DNA of 64,000 nucleotides from assembly GCA_020852815.1 (NCBI GenBank), contig JADZAN010000019.1, forward strand, positions 186,001 to 250,000, in the 5' to 3' direction. The position numbers and the translations under genes are program-made. The notes below the pieces were generated by a model. The model was not told the DNA's origin, made no database searches, and saw only the letters and a program-made list of their open reading frames with translations. Below are positions 8,979 to 17,874 of this stretch, piece after piece (positions within the stretch are counted from its first letter, which is position 1; each line of letters starts with the position of its first letter). Source of the stretch: Gemmatimonadaceae bacterium. Its GTDB lineage: Bacteria; Gemmatimonadota; Gemmatimonadetes; Gemmatimonadales; Gemmatimonadaceae.

Positions 8979-9488
8979 TCAGATCGCCTTGAAGTGCTCG
9001 AACGGCTGGTGGCAGGCGTTGCAGCTGTGGAGCGACTTGCACGCCGTGGAGCCGAAGTCGCTGCGCGTCGTCGTGTCGTGCGACCCGCAGAACGGGCACG
9101 CCGGCGGCGCGGCGCGGCGCATGAGGGGGATGAGCGGCGACTCGTCCGCCTTGCCCGGCGGTGCGATCCCGTAACGGCGCAGCTTCTCGCGCGCCTCCTC
9201 GCTCATCCAGTCGGTGGTCCACGCCGGGGTGAAGACCGTGTTCACGCGCGCCGTGACGCCGCGGGCGGCGAGGGCGCCCGTCACGCAGCGGGCAATCTCG
9301 TGCATGGCCGGGCAGCCGGAGTAGGTAGGGGTGATGTCGATGACCACCTCGCTCCCCTCCTGCCGCACGCCGCGCACGATCCCCAGCTCGACGACACTCA
9401 GGACCGGGATTTCCGGGTCCTTCACCTCGTCGAGCATCGCCAGCATCTCGTCGCGAGACGGGACGCCGGTGGGGGGGAACGCTACCAC
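8979..9488 (-). CDS. paaD: PaaD, 1,2-phenylacetyl-CoA epoxidase accessory subunit (iron-sulfur assembly type)
   Basis: A 169-residue PaaD protein with an N-terminal DUF59/MIP18-like domain (EVKDPEIPVLSVVELGIV; TPTYSGCPAMHEI) and a C-terminal zinc-ribbon-like pair, CPFCGSH and CNAC. PaaD helps mature the diiron/FeS parts of the PaaABC(E) epoxidase. The start is probably the GTG at 9488, which overlaps the paaC stop by 7 bases. A later ATG at 9446 would lose the first 14 residues. It is the last of the paaA-B-C-D run. paaE, often next, is absent. Confidence 0.88.
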   Translation of the reverse strand: MVAFPPTGVPSRDEMLAMLDEVKDPEIPVLSVVELGIVRGVRQEGSEVVIDITPTYSGCPAMHEIARCVTGALAARGVTARVNTVFTPAWTTDWMSEEAREKLRRYGIAPPGKADESPLIPLMRRAAPPACPFCGSHDTTTRSDFGSTACKSLHSCNACHQPFEHFKAI

Positions 9489-10246
9489 GACGCCCCCGGG
9501 AACGAACGGGCGACGATCTGCATCTCGGCCAGCAGGTGTCCCAGGTGCTCGGTGTGCCGCCCCGTGCGACCGCCGCGCTGCATGTAGCCGTCCGCGGGGA
9601 GCGTGAGCGTGGCGATCGCCACCACGTCCTTCACCTGTGCCAGCCACCCCTCGCGCACCGACGCCGGGTCGACCGCGAGCCCCTGCGCCGCGAGGCGTCG
9701 CTCGATGTCATCGCCGACGAAGAGCTCGCCCGTATAGCTCCATGCCTTGTCCAGCGCCGCTTGCACCCGGCGGTGACTCTCCTCGGTGCCGTCGCCGAGC
9801 TTGATGAGCCACTCGCCGCTGTGGCGCACGTGGTAGCGCGCTTCCTTGTACGCCTTGGCGGCGATCCCGGCCAGCGCCTCGTGCCGGCAGCGTTGCAGCT
9901 GGTCGAGCACCAGGAGCGCGTACACCGAGTACAGGAACTGGCGCACGATGGTGTCGCCGAAGTCGCCGTTGGGCGTCTCGCACAGGATCGCGTTGCGGAA
10001 CTGCGTCGCCTCGCGGAAGTACGCCAGCGCGTCCTGGTCGCGCCCCTGCCCCTCCACCTGCCCCGCGAGCTGCAACAACAGGTTCGCCTGCCCCAGCAGG
10101 TCGAGCGCGATGTTGCTGAGCGCGATGTCCTCCTCGAGAATCGGACCGTGCCCGCACCACTCGGAGACCCGGTGCCCCAGGATCAGCCGGTCATCGCCGA
10201 GCCGCAGGAGGTACTCGAAGAAGTCCCGCGAAGTCTGTTCGTCCAT
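9482..10246 (-). CDS. paaC: PaaC, structural subunit of phenylacetyl-CoA 1,2-epoxidase
   Basis: A 254-residue ferritin-like helical protein. PaaC pairs with PaaA in the epoxidase core but lacks a full diiron site. Recognisable blocks are LGDDRLILGHRVSEWCGHGPILEEDI, ALSNIALDLLGQA and KEARYHVRHSGEWLIKLGDGT, all typical of PaaC. Length fits the family (about 250). It is separated from paaB by 81 bases filled by an octamer tandem array, an unusual spacer inside an operon whose other junctions are tight. Confidence 0.92.
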   Translation of the reverse strand: MDEQTSRDFFEYLLRLGDDRLILGHRVSEWCGHGPILEEDIALSNIALDLLGQANLLLQLAGQVEGQGRDQDALAYFREATQFRNAILCETPNGDFGDTIVRQFLYSVYALLVLDQLQRCRHEALAGIAAKAYKEARYHVRHSGEWLIKLGDGTEESHRRVQAALDKAWSYTGELFVGDDIERRLAAQGLAVDPASVREGWLAQVKDVVAIATLTLPADGYMQRGGRTGRHTEHLGHLLAEMQIVARSFPGASW

Positions 10247-10260
10247 TGCCGTATGCCTCG

Positions 10261-10321
10261 GTTCTCGTCCTCTCGTCCTCTCGTCTTCTCGTCTTCTCGT
10301 CTTCTCGTCCTCTCGTCTTCT
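10261..10321 (-). repeat. Octanucleotide tandem array between paaB and paaC (post-stop array)
   Basis: On the coding (minus) strand it reads as repeats of AGAAGACG/AGAGGACG, about 7 units with an A/G variant. It begins about 6 bases after the paaB stop and ends 14 bases before the paaC start. It belongs to a family of similar arrays at 14498, 15779 and 22471. Confidence 0.85.
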
Positions 10322-10327
10322 GCCGTA

Positions 10328-10648
10328 TCAGAAGACGCGAACGCCGCGCGGGGTCTTGAAGAACTGCGGGTGCCGGTACGCCTTGTCGTTGGCCGGATCG
10401 AAGAAGGGCCCCACGTCCTCCGGCGTCGAGGCGATGATCGTCACGCTGGGGACCACCCAGATCGAGATCGCCTCGTTGCGACGCGCATACACGTCACGTG
10501 CGTTCTGCAGCGCCAACTCGGCGTCCGCCGCGTGCACGCTCCCCGCGTGCTGGTGCGGCGCCCCCGCCTCTTCCTGCGTGAAGACTTCCCACAGCGGCCA
10601 CTGCGTCTCACCCCCCTTGGGGGCGGTGGCGATCGTCGGGCTCGTCAT
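10328..10648 (-). CDS. paaB: PaaB, phenylacetyl-CoA 1,2-epoxidase subunit
   Basis: A 106-residue PaaB protein, a small non-catalytic bridging subunit of the epoxidase. The core WPLWEVFTQEEAGAPHQHAGS near residues 17-37 and the block AELALQNARDVYARRNEA are diagnostic. The C-terminal PANDKAYRHPQFFKTP is also typical. It is flanked on both sides by short tandem repeats (a 9-bp array upstream, an 8-bp array downstream). Confidence 0.93.
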   Translation of the reverse strand: MTSPTIATAPKGGETQWPLWEVFTQEEAGAPHQHAGSVHAADAELALQNARDVYARRNEAISIWVVPSVTIIASTPEDVGPFFDPANDKAYRHPQFFKTPRGVRVF

Positions 10649-10697
10649 CGTGCTCGTCCTCGTGCCAGTCGTTTGCCGTTCGGAATGCGATCGTCAG

Positions 10698-10733
10698 GTC
10701 GTGCCTGTCGTGCCTGTCGTGCCTGTCGTGCCT
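10698..10733 (-). repeat. 9-bp tandem repeat (four perfect units plus partial) between paaA and paaB
   Basis: Four perfect GTCGTGCCT units on the plus strand (AGGCACGAC on the coding strand), with a fifth partial unit to 10740. The tract lies in the 158-base gap between the paaA stop (10807) and the paaB start (10648). Confidence 0.85.
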
Positions 10734-10806
10734 GTCGTGCTCGCTCGGTGCTGGAGCTGTGCCTCTTCCGCGTTGGGCTTCCTGCCGTGTGCCTGACGGC
10801 GAGTCG

Positions 10807-11796
10807 TCAGGCGGCCACCGCGCGGCGCGCGGCGCGCTGCTTCGCGGCGTAGGCCTCGGCGGCCTCGCGCACCCACGCCCCGTCGTCGTGCGCCTTGCGG
10901 CGAGCCGCCAGGCGCTCCCGGTTGCACGGGCCGTCTCCCTTCACCACCGCCTTGAACTCGGCCCAGTCGATCTCGCCAAAGTGCCAATCGCCGGTCGCCT
11001 CGTCGTAGCGCATCGCGGGATCGGGGAAGGTGAGGCCGATCGCCTGCGCCTGCGGGACCGTGAGGTTGACGAAGCGCTGGCGCAGGTCGTCGTTGGACTT
11101 CCGCTTGACGCCCCACTTCATCAGCTCCGCCGAGTTGGGCGAGTCCTTGTCGCTCGGACCGAACATCATCAGCGCCTGCCACCACCAGCGGTTGAGCGCG
11201 TCCTGCACCATCGCCTTCTGCTCCGGCGTTCCCGCCGCCAGCGTGGCGCAGATCTCGTAGCCCTGGCGCTTGTGGAAGTTCTCTTCCTTGCAGATGCGGA
11301 TCATGGCCCGCGAGTACGGCCCGTACGACGCCTTGGCGAGCATCGTCTGGTTCACGATCGCCGCGCCATCCACCAGCCAGCCAATGATCCCGATGTCGGC
11401 CCAGGTGAGCGTGGGATAGTTGAAGATCGACGAGTACTTGGCCGTCCCGTTATGCAGCTGCTCGATGAGTTCCGCGCGGTCGACGCCAAGCGTCTCCGTG
11501 CCGCAGTAGATGTAGAGGCCGTGCCCCCCTTCGTCCTGCACCTTGGCAATGAGCGTCATCTTGCGACGCAAGGTGGGGGCACGCGTGATCCAGTTCCCCT
11601 CGGGGAGCATCCCCACCACTTCGGAATGCGCGTGTTGCGACATCATGCGGATCAGCTGCTGCCGGTACCGCGGCGGCATCCAATCCTTAGGCTCGATCAC
11701 GCCACCCTCGGCGATCCGCTTCTCGAAGGTCGCCAGGCGCTCGGCGTCGTCGGTCGACGCGGGGCCGTTCGATTGGGGGCTGGACGGGGTCATCAC
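10807..11796 (-). CDS. paaA: PaaA, catalytic diiron subunit of phenylacetyl-CoA 1,2-epoxidase
   Basis: A 329-residue ferritin-like catalytic subunit that epoxidises the aromatic ring of phenylacetyl-CoA using O2. Typical PaaA blocks are present: [35 protein letters not shown] (first E..H iron ligands) and [13 protein letters not shown] (second E..H). The C-terminal [12 protein letters not shown] is also family-like. It is the first gene of the leftward paaABCD operon. A candidate promoter with an inverted repeat in its spacer lies about 50 bases upstream. Two ATGs (11796, 11793) are both possible starts. Confidence 0.95.
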   Translation of the reverse strand: MMTPSSPQSNGPASTDDAERLATFEKRIAEGGVIEPKDWMPPRYRQQLIRMMSQHAHSEVVGMLPEGNWITRAPTLRRKMTLIAKVQDEGGHGLYIYCGTETLGVDRAELIEQLHNGTAKYSSIFNYPTLTWADIGIIGWLVDGAAIVNQTMLAKASYGPYSRAMIRICKEENFHKRQGYEICATLAAGTPEQKAMVQDALNRWWWQALMMFGPSDKDSPNSAELMKWGVKRKSNDDLRQRFVNLTVPQAQAIGLTFPDPAMRYDEATGDWHFGEIDWAEFKAVVKGDGPCNRERLAARRKAHDDGAWVREAAEAYAAKQRAARRAVAA

Positions 11797-11847
11797 GATT
11801 CTCCGGCAGGTCTCAGGAGGCCACGATAGGGCACGGGGCGCGTTACA

Positions 11848-11875
11848 AGTATCAGGGCATCTCCTGACACGGCAA
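11848..11875 (-). promoter_or_regulatory. Candidate paaA promoter (TTGCCG - 16 bp - GATACT)
   Basis: Reading leftward, TTGCCG (11875-11870) and GATACT (11853-11848) match the -35 and -10 consensus at 4 of 6 positions each with a 16-base spacer. The -10 box ends about 50 bases before the paaA ATG. An inverted repeat fills the spacer, as expected for a repressor site. Confidence 0.5.
11849..11870. promoter_or_regulatory. Inverted repeat, possible paa operator
   Basis: GTATCAGG (11849-11856), 6-base spacer, CCTGACAC (11863-11870): 8-base arms with 7 of 8 complementary. It coincides with the spacer and -10 of the candidate paaA promoter. A PaaX- or PaaR-type repressor responding to phenylacetyl-CoA would be the expected ligand, but no such regulator is encoded in the window. 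Confidence 0.5.
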
Positions 11876-12054
11876 AGTCTTGCATCTCGGCGATCGCGAT
11901 ATTAGGACCCATGAGTCCGACCAAGATTCGGCGCCGCGCCGCATGGCGGGCGGGAGTTCGGGGCGCGGCGACGGGGCGGGCTGCTAGCTTACCGCCGCCG
12001 CCGGGGGTCCACGGCGGCGGCTGACCATACCTCCACGCCGACCGTTCGCACTCC

Positions 12055-12828
12055 ATGACTGCACCGTCCCCGCTCGACGCCGGCACCGTCGCCCTCGCGG
12101 TCGACGCCGGCATCGCGACCGTCACCTTCGGGCATCCCAAGGGGAACTCGCTCCCTGGGGCGACGCTGCGTGAACTCGCGTCGACGTTCGATGCGCTGGC
12201 CGCGCGCGACGACGTGCGCGTGATCGTGCTGCGCAGCCTCGGCACCGGTCCCTTCTGCGCCGGCGCGTCGTTCGACGAGCTGCGCGGCATCGCCACGACG
12301 GACGAGGGGACGGCCTTCTTCAGCGGCTTCGCGCACGTGATCCTGGCCATGCGCCGCTGTCCGCAGTTTGTCATTGCGCGGGTGCACGGCAAGGCGGTGG
12401 GCGGTGGCGTTGGGCTGGCCGCGGCGGCGGACTACAGCATTGCCACGCGCGGCGCCGCGGTACGCCTGAGCGAGCTGGCGGTCGGCATCGGGCCGTTTGT
12501 CGTGGGTCCCGTCATCGAGCACAAGATCGGCCACGGACACTTCATCGCGATGTCGGTCGACCACGACTGGCGCGACGCGGCCTGGGCCGAGCGCGCCGGC
12601 CTGTACGCACGCGTGAGCGAGTCGGCGGCCGAGATGGACGTGCTCGTGGACGCGCTGGCGCGGAAGCTGGCGGCGGCCAACCCGGGAGCGGTGCGCGCAC
12701 TCAAGCGCGTCTTCTTCGAGGGGACCGAACACTGGGAGACCCTTCTCTACGAGCGCGCCGCGGTGTCGGGATCGCTGATCCTCACACCGGCGGCGCGCGA
12801 GGCGCTGGCGGCGTTGGCGCGGGGGTGA
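12055..12828 (+). CDS. Enoyl-CoA hydratase/isomerase family protein (crotonase fold)
   Basis: A 257-residue crotonase-fold protein transcribed divergently from paaA. Oxyanion-hole segments are GPFCAGASFDEL (about 64-75) and HGKAVGGGVGLAAAADYSIA (about 108-127). The usual second catalytic Glu region reads SELAVGIGPFVVGPVIEHKIG. Specificity is unclear: it may be a second phenylacetate-pathway hydratase (PaaF- or PaaB-like) or methylglutaconyl-CoA hydratase. A TAGCTT element at 11985-11990 could be its -10 box. Confidence 0.8.
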   Translation: MTAPSPLDAGTVALAVDAGIATVTFGHPKGNSLPGATLRELASTFDALAARDDVRVIVLRSLGTGPFCAGASFDELRGIATTDEGTAFFSGFAHVILAMRRCPQFVIARVHGKAVGGGVGLAAAADYSIATRGAAVRLSELAVGIGPFVVGPVIEHKIGHGHFIAMSVDHDWRDAAWAERAGLYARVSESAAEMDVLVDALARKLAAANPGAVRALKRVFFEGTEHWETLLYERAAVSGSLILTPAAREALAALARG

Positions 12829-12986
12829 CGCCGACGCCTCGCGCGCCGGACGCGCGAGCGTAGAGAAGTTGGCGCGAAGTGTGCCGTGCGCTCGTCAGCG
12901 CGCGCCACATGGGGTCGCTGGCGCGCGCGCCTGTTCGAGAGCCTCCCCGTGCGCACCACCGCGCGCCGCCATCCTTCGCCCCGCAT

Positions 12987-14417
12987 ATGTCCTTGCCGTC
13001 CCCGTCAATTCCCACGGTCGCCGTGATCGGCGCTGGATTCAGCGGCACCATCGCCGCCGCGCACCTCCTGCGACGCGCCGCGGAAGCACCGGCCCGCGTG
13101 CTCCTCATCGACCGGAGCGGAGGCGTGGGACGTGGCGTCGCGTACGGAACCAGGTCGGTGCGCCACGTCCTCAATGTTCCGGCGGGGCGCATGAGCGCCT
13201 TCGCCGCCGACGAGGACGACTTCCTTCGCTTCGCCAGGTCGCGTGATGCGCACGTGGTGGGCGGGTCGTTCGTCCCGCGGCGGCTGTACGGCGAGTACCT
13301 GGCGGCGACGCTCGATCAGGCGGAGCAGTTCGCGCGCGCTCATGGCGGATCGCTCATGCGCATCGGTGCGACGGTGACGGATGTCGTCGTCGACGACGGT
13401 GAGCGGGGCGGCGTCCGTTTGCTCCTGGCGGACGGCGCCGCGCTGGCCGCCGACCGCGCGATTGTGGCCGTCGGCAACTTCCCGCCGGCCGATCCACCGA
13501 TTCCGGGGAGCGAGGACTTCTTCCGGAGCACCCGCTACGTCCGCGACCCATGGGCGGGCGACGCGCTCGCCGAAGTCCCCGGCGACGCCCCGGTGCTGCT
13601 CATCGGGACGGGGCTCACGATGCTCGACGTGGCGATCGAACTCGCGGCGCGCGACCGACGGGCCCCTCTCATCGCCCTGTCGCGCCGCGGCCTCGTCCCG
13701 CTCCCGCACCGCCCCAACGGCGCCCCTCCCTCGTACGGCCACCTCCCTCCGGGGCTCATTGCCTGCGAGCCGACCGCCGTCGCCTACCTGCGCGCCATCC
13801 GCCGCCACGTGCGCACGGTTGCCCGCGACGGGGTCGACTGGCGTGACGTGGTGGCGTCGCTGCGCCCCATGACGCCACGCCTCTGGGAGACGCTCCCGCT
13901 CACGGAGCGCCGGCGCTTCCTGCGCCACGCCCGGGCGTACTGGGACGTGCACCGCCACCGGGTGGCCCCCGAGCTGCACCTGCGGTTCGAGGCGCTGCGC
14001 GACGAGGACATGTTGCAACTGTCGGCCGGGCGGTTGTTGCGCCTGGCGGAACACGGCGACGGCGTCGACGTCACCTGGCGCCCGCGCGGTGCCGCCGCCG
14101 AGGAGACGCGCTCCGTGGCGGCGGTGGTCAATTGCACCGGCCCGGCCGGCGACGTGCGATCGATCGATGACGCGCTCCTGCGCGCCCTCCTCGGGCGCCA
14201 GGCGGTACGCGCCGACCCCCTCGGCCTGGGCCTCGACGTTGCGCCTGACGGGCATCTCCTGCGCGGCGACGGCACCCCCAACCCCCACCTCGCCCTCGCC
14301 TCCCCCCTGCTCAGGGCGCGCTACTGGGAAGCCACCGCCGTCCCCGAACTCCGCCTCCACGCCGCCCGCGCCGTCACCACCACCCTCGCCTCCCTCGCCA
14401 CCGCCACCCTTCCGTAA
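12987..14417 (+). CDS. FAD/NAD(P)-binding oxidoreductase (YdhS-like, NAD_binding_9 type)
   Basis: A 476-residue flavoprotein. The N-terminal dinucleotide-binding motif is VAVIGAGFSGTIAAAHLL (about 10-27), followed by GRGVAYG and HVLNVPAGRMSAFA, both hallmarks of the YdhS/HcnB-like family. A second Rossmann motif, LLIGTGLTMLDVAIELA, lies near residue 200. No signal peptide. Substrate unknown. The ATG at 12987 is preferred over 12879 because the extra 36 residues are Arg/Pro-rich and unlike a folded start. It stands alone, 158 bases after the crotonase gene. Confidence 0.78.
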   Translation: MSLPSPSIPTVAVIGAGFSGTIAAAHLLRRAAEAPARVLLIDRSGGVGRGVAYGTRSVRHVLNVPAGRMSAFAADEDDFLRFARSRDAHVVGGSFVPRRLYGEYLAATLDQAEQFARAHGGSLMRIGATVTDVVVDDGERGGVRLLLADGAALAADRAIVAVGNFPPADPPIPGSEDFFRSTRYVRDPWAGDALAEVPGDAPVLLIGTGLTMLDVAIELAARDRRAPLIALSRRGLVPLPHRPNGAPPSYGHLPPGLIACEPTAVAYLRAIRRHVRTVARDGVDWRDVVASLRPMTPRLWETLPLTERRRFLRHARAYWDVHRHRVAPELHLRFEALRDEDMLQLSAGRLLRLAEHGDGVDVTWRPRGAAAEETRSVAAVVNCTGPAGDVRSIDDALLRALLGRQAVRADPLGLGLDVAPDGHLLRGDGTPNPHLALASPLLRARYWEATAVPELRLHAARAVTTTLASLATATLP

Positions 14418-14497
14418 CGCCCCGCACAACCGCTGGCACCTGACCTAACTGGAAAGAGCGCCCCAACGGCAAGAGGCCGAGGATCCCTCCCCGGCCC

Positions 14498-14532
14498 CTC
14501 GTCTTCTCGTCTTCTCGTCTTCTCGTCTTCTC
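14498..14532 (-). repeat. Octanucleotide tandem array at the hmgA stop codon
   Basis: About four GTCTTCTC units (GAGAAGAC on the coding strand). The array overlaps the hmgA TGA stop, so the repeats begin at the stop itself. Same family and same orientation to the preceding gene as the other post-stop arrays. Confidence 0.85.
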
Positions 14533-15751
14533 AAGAAGTGGGTGGCGAGAACCCCGCGTGCTGCTGCTCCAACCAGCTCTGGTGGTACTTCGGATCCTCG
14601 ATCGACACCGCCGCCGTCGCCACCTGCAACGGACGGAATGAGTCCATCATCACCGCCAGCTCGTTCGTCCCCTTGGCCCCGATCGAGGCCTCGGCGCGCC
14701 CCGGGTGCGGGCCGTGCGGGAGTCCGTCCGGATGATGCGTGATGGAGCCGTACTCGATCCCCTTGCGGCTCATGAACTCGCTCGATGCGTAGAACAGCAC
14801 TTCGTCCGAGTCGACATTCGAGTGGTTGTACGGCGCCGGGATCGCCTCGGGATCGAAGTCGTACGGGCGCGGACAGAACGAGCAGATCACGAAGCCGTCA
14901 CCCTGGAACGTCTGGTGCACGGGCGGCGGCTGATGAATGCGCCCGACGATCGGCTCGAAGTCGTGAATGTTGAAGATCCACGGGTAGAAGTACCCATCCC
15001 ATCCCACGACGTCGAACGGGTGGTGGTCGAGGACGAGTTCGTTGATCGCGTCGTATTGCTTGACGTAGATCGGGAAGTCGCCACGTTCGTCCCTGGGCAC
15101 GAGCTGCAAGGGTCGCCGGATATCGCGCTCGCAGAACGGTGCCCCCTCGAGGAGCTGCCCGACGTTGTTGCGATAGCGTGACGGGAAGCGCACGTGGCCG
15201 CGGCTTTCCATCACCAGGAACTTCTGCGCCTTGCCCGCGTCGAGCTTCCAGCGATGCGTGATGTTGCGATGCACCACGACGTAGTCACCCGCCTTGTAGG
15301 GGAGGTCGCCGAAGACCGATTCGAGCGTCCCTTCCCCCTCGACAACGTAGACCACTTCGTCGGCCTGCGAGTTGCGATAGGTGTGCACGTCGGTGGTGTC
15401 GGGCTCGACGTACGACATCACGATGTCGCTGTTGAAGAGCAGCGGCATGCGATCCATCGTCGGGCTCCCCCCCTTGCGGGCACGCGCGGTGAGGAAGTGA
15501 CGGTGCCGCAATGAGGTATCCTCGTCCGCCGCCAGCCGCACGTCGGCCACCTTGCGCGCCGACTTGACGGTCGTGGGCGGATGGATGTGATACAGCAGCG
15601 CCGACGTCCCCACGAACCCCTCGTGCCCCATCAGCTCCTCGGCGTACAACCCGCCGTCGGGGCGCCGGAAGATGATGTGCCGCTTGCGGGGGATGCTGCC
15701 TAACGCATGGTAGAACGGCATGAACTCGTTGGAAGAATTGGTGGAAGCCAT
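14531..15751 (-). CDS. hmgA: Homogentisate 1,2-dioxygenase
   Basis: A 406-residue cupin-type iron dioxygenase that opens the ring of homogentisate to maleylacetoacetate in tyrosine/phenylalanine breakdown. Diagnostic blocks are VVYVVEGEGTLESVFGDLPY, FDVVGWDGYFYPWIFNI, PPPVHQTFQGDGFVICSF and HHPDGLPHGPHPGRAE, the last two carrying the iron-binding His/Glu residues. It lies 70 bases downstream of the hpd gene in the same direction. The fumarylacetoacetase and isomerase genes that complete the pathway are not in the window. Confidence 0.95.
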   Translation of the reverse strand: MASTNSSNEFMPFYHALGSIPRKRHIIFRRPDGGLYAEELMGHEGFVGTSALLYHIHPPTTVKSARKVADVRLAADEDTSLRHRHFLTARARKGGSPTMDRMPLLFNSDIVMSYVEPDTTDVHTYRNSQADEVVYVVEGEGTLESVFGDLPYKAGDYVVVHRNITHRWKLDAGKAQKFLVMESRGHVRFPSRYRNNVGQLLEGAPFCERDIRRPLQLVPRDERGDFPIYVKQYDAINELVLDHHPFDVVGWDGYFYPWIFNIHDFEPIVGRIHQPPPVHQTFQGDGFVICSFCPRPYDFDPEAIPAPYNHSNVDSDEVLFYASSEFMSRKGIEYGSITHHPDGLPHGPHPGRAEASIGAKGTNELAVMMDSFRPLQVATAAVSIEDPKYHQSWLEQQHAGFSPPTS

Positions 15752-15778
15752 CCCGCAGACAAAACGACGCGCCCGAAC

Positions 15779-15815
15779 ACCTCGTCCTCTCGTCCTCTCG
15801 TCCTCTCGTCTTCTG
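15779..15815 (-). repeat. Octanucleotide tandem array between hpd and hmgA (post-stop array)
   Basis: About four units of CTCGTCCT/CTCGTCTT (AGGACGAG/AAGACGAG on the coding strand), starting about 7 bases after the hpd stop and ending 27 bases before the hmgA ATG. Confidence 0.85.
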
Positions 15816-15821
15816 CCCCCC

Positions 15822-17051
<1,230 letters not shown>

Positions 17052-17103
17052 CTAACGCGCGCTTCACGCACGCGCCCGATGGTCGGACCGGTTCAACCCG
17101 ATG

Positions 17104-17874
17104 CTATCTGGTCTTGGGAGAGGCGCCTTTCATCTCCGCGCCCGAGTGCGCCGGAGCGAGCGTCGCTGTTTGCGCCGGAGCGTGCGTCGGAGAGGGCGCC
17201 GGAGCCAACGACGGGGCCTGTGCCGGAAGCGCCGCACCGCCCGCGGTCGAGTCGACCGCCGGTCGCCAGACGACGCCGGCGGGATTGGCGAGTTGAAGCT
17301 CTCGCGCGGGGTGCGACAGCAGGACCAGCGACATCGCGACGCTCTCCCCTTCCTGCTCGTACGTGATCGCCATGTGCGTCGTGTCGCCCCGAAGCGTTGT
17401 CACCACGGCGCGCACGGGGTGCAACTCCGGCGGTGCACCAGCGCGCACGGCGATCCCCACGGCGCCATCGGTGAAGGCCAGGCGCCGCTCCGCATACGCT
17501 CCCGCCGCCGTGACCCACTCGCCGCGCAGCCCCTCGGGGATCACGCGCGGCGGCTTGGGCTGCAGCAGGCGGTTTGCCATCACGACGATCGCCAGCGTGG
17601 CGGCGACGGCCGGGAGGGCAACCGACGAGCGCCGCCTTACGCGCCGTGTGGGCTCGTCGGGGATGCTGGCCATCGACGCCGTGGTACGCCGCTTCGGCAG
17701 CTGCATCAGCACGCCGAGTTCGTTCATGAAGTCGACGTACTCCATCGCGGTCGAGAGGTCGCCGTCCTTGAGCGACGGCTTGGGCGCCCCGTCGATCGAC
17801 GGAGTGCCTAACGGCGTGGCGTCGCGCCGCGGATGCTGGGCCGGGCTCGGGACCGGCGTCGGGTTTCGGCTCAT
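17104..17874 (-). CDS. Hypothetical single-pass membrane protein
   Basis: A 256-residue protein I do not recognise. Residues 1-84 are polar and Pro/Arg-rich, residues about 85-101 form one hydrophobic segment (ALPAVAATLAIVVMA), and an outer domain of about 100 residues follows (EGLRGEWVTAAGAYAERRLAF). The C-terminal tail is Ala/Pro-rich with short APA repeats. Its ATG overlaps the stop of the HD-GYP gene by 4 bases (ATGA), so it is translationally coupled and likely works with that signalling protein, for example as an anti-sigma-like or accessory membrane protein (speculation). Confidence 0.7.
   Translation of the reverse strand: MSRNPTPVPSPAQHPRRDATPLGTPSIDGAPKPSLKDGDLSTAMEYVDFMNELGVLMQLPKRRTTASMASIPDEPTRRVRRRSSVALPAVAATLAIVVMANRLLQPKPPRVIPEGLRGEWVTAAGAYAERRLAFTDGAVGIAVRAGAPPELHPVRAVVTTLRGDTTHMAITYEQEGESVAMSLVLLSHPARELQLANPAGVVWRPAVDSTAGGAALPAQAPSLAPAPSPTHAPAQTATLAPAHSGAEMKGASPKTR

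Noticed and set aside
10261-10321. Tandem arrays considered as CRISPR
   Set aside because: Units are 8 bases with no spacers, and no cas gene is present.
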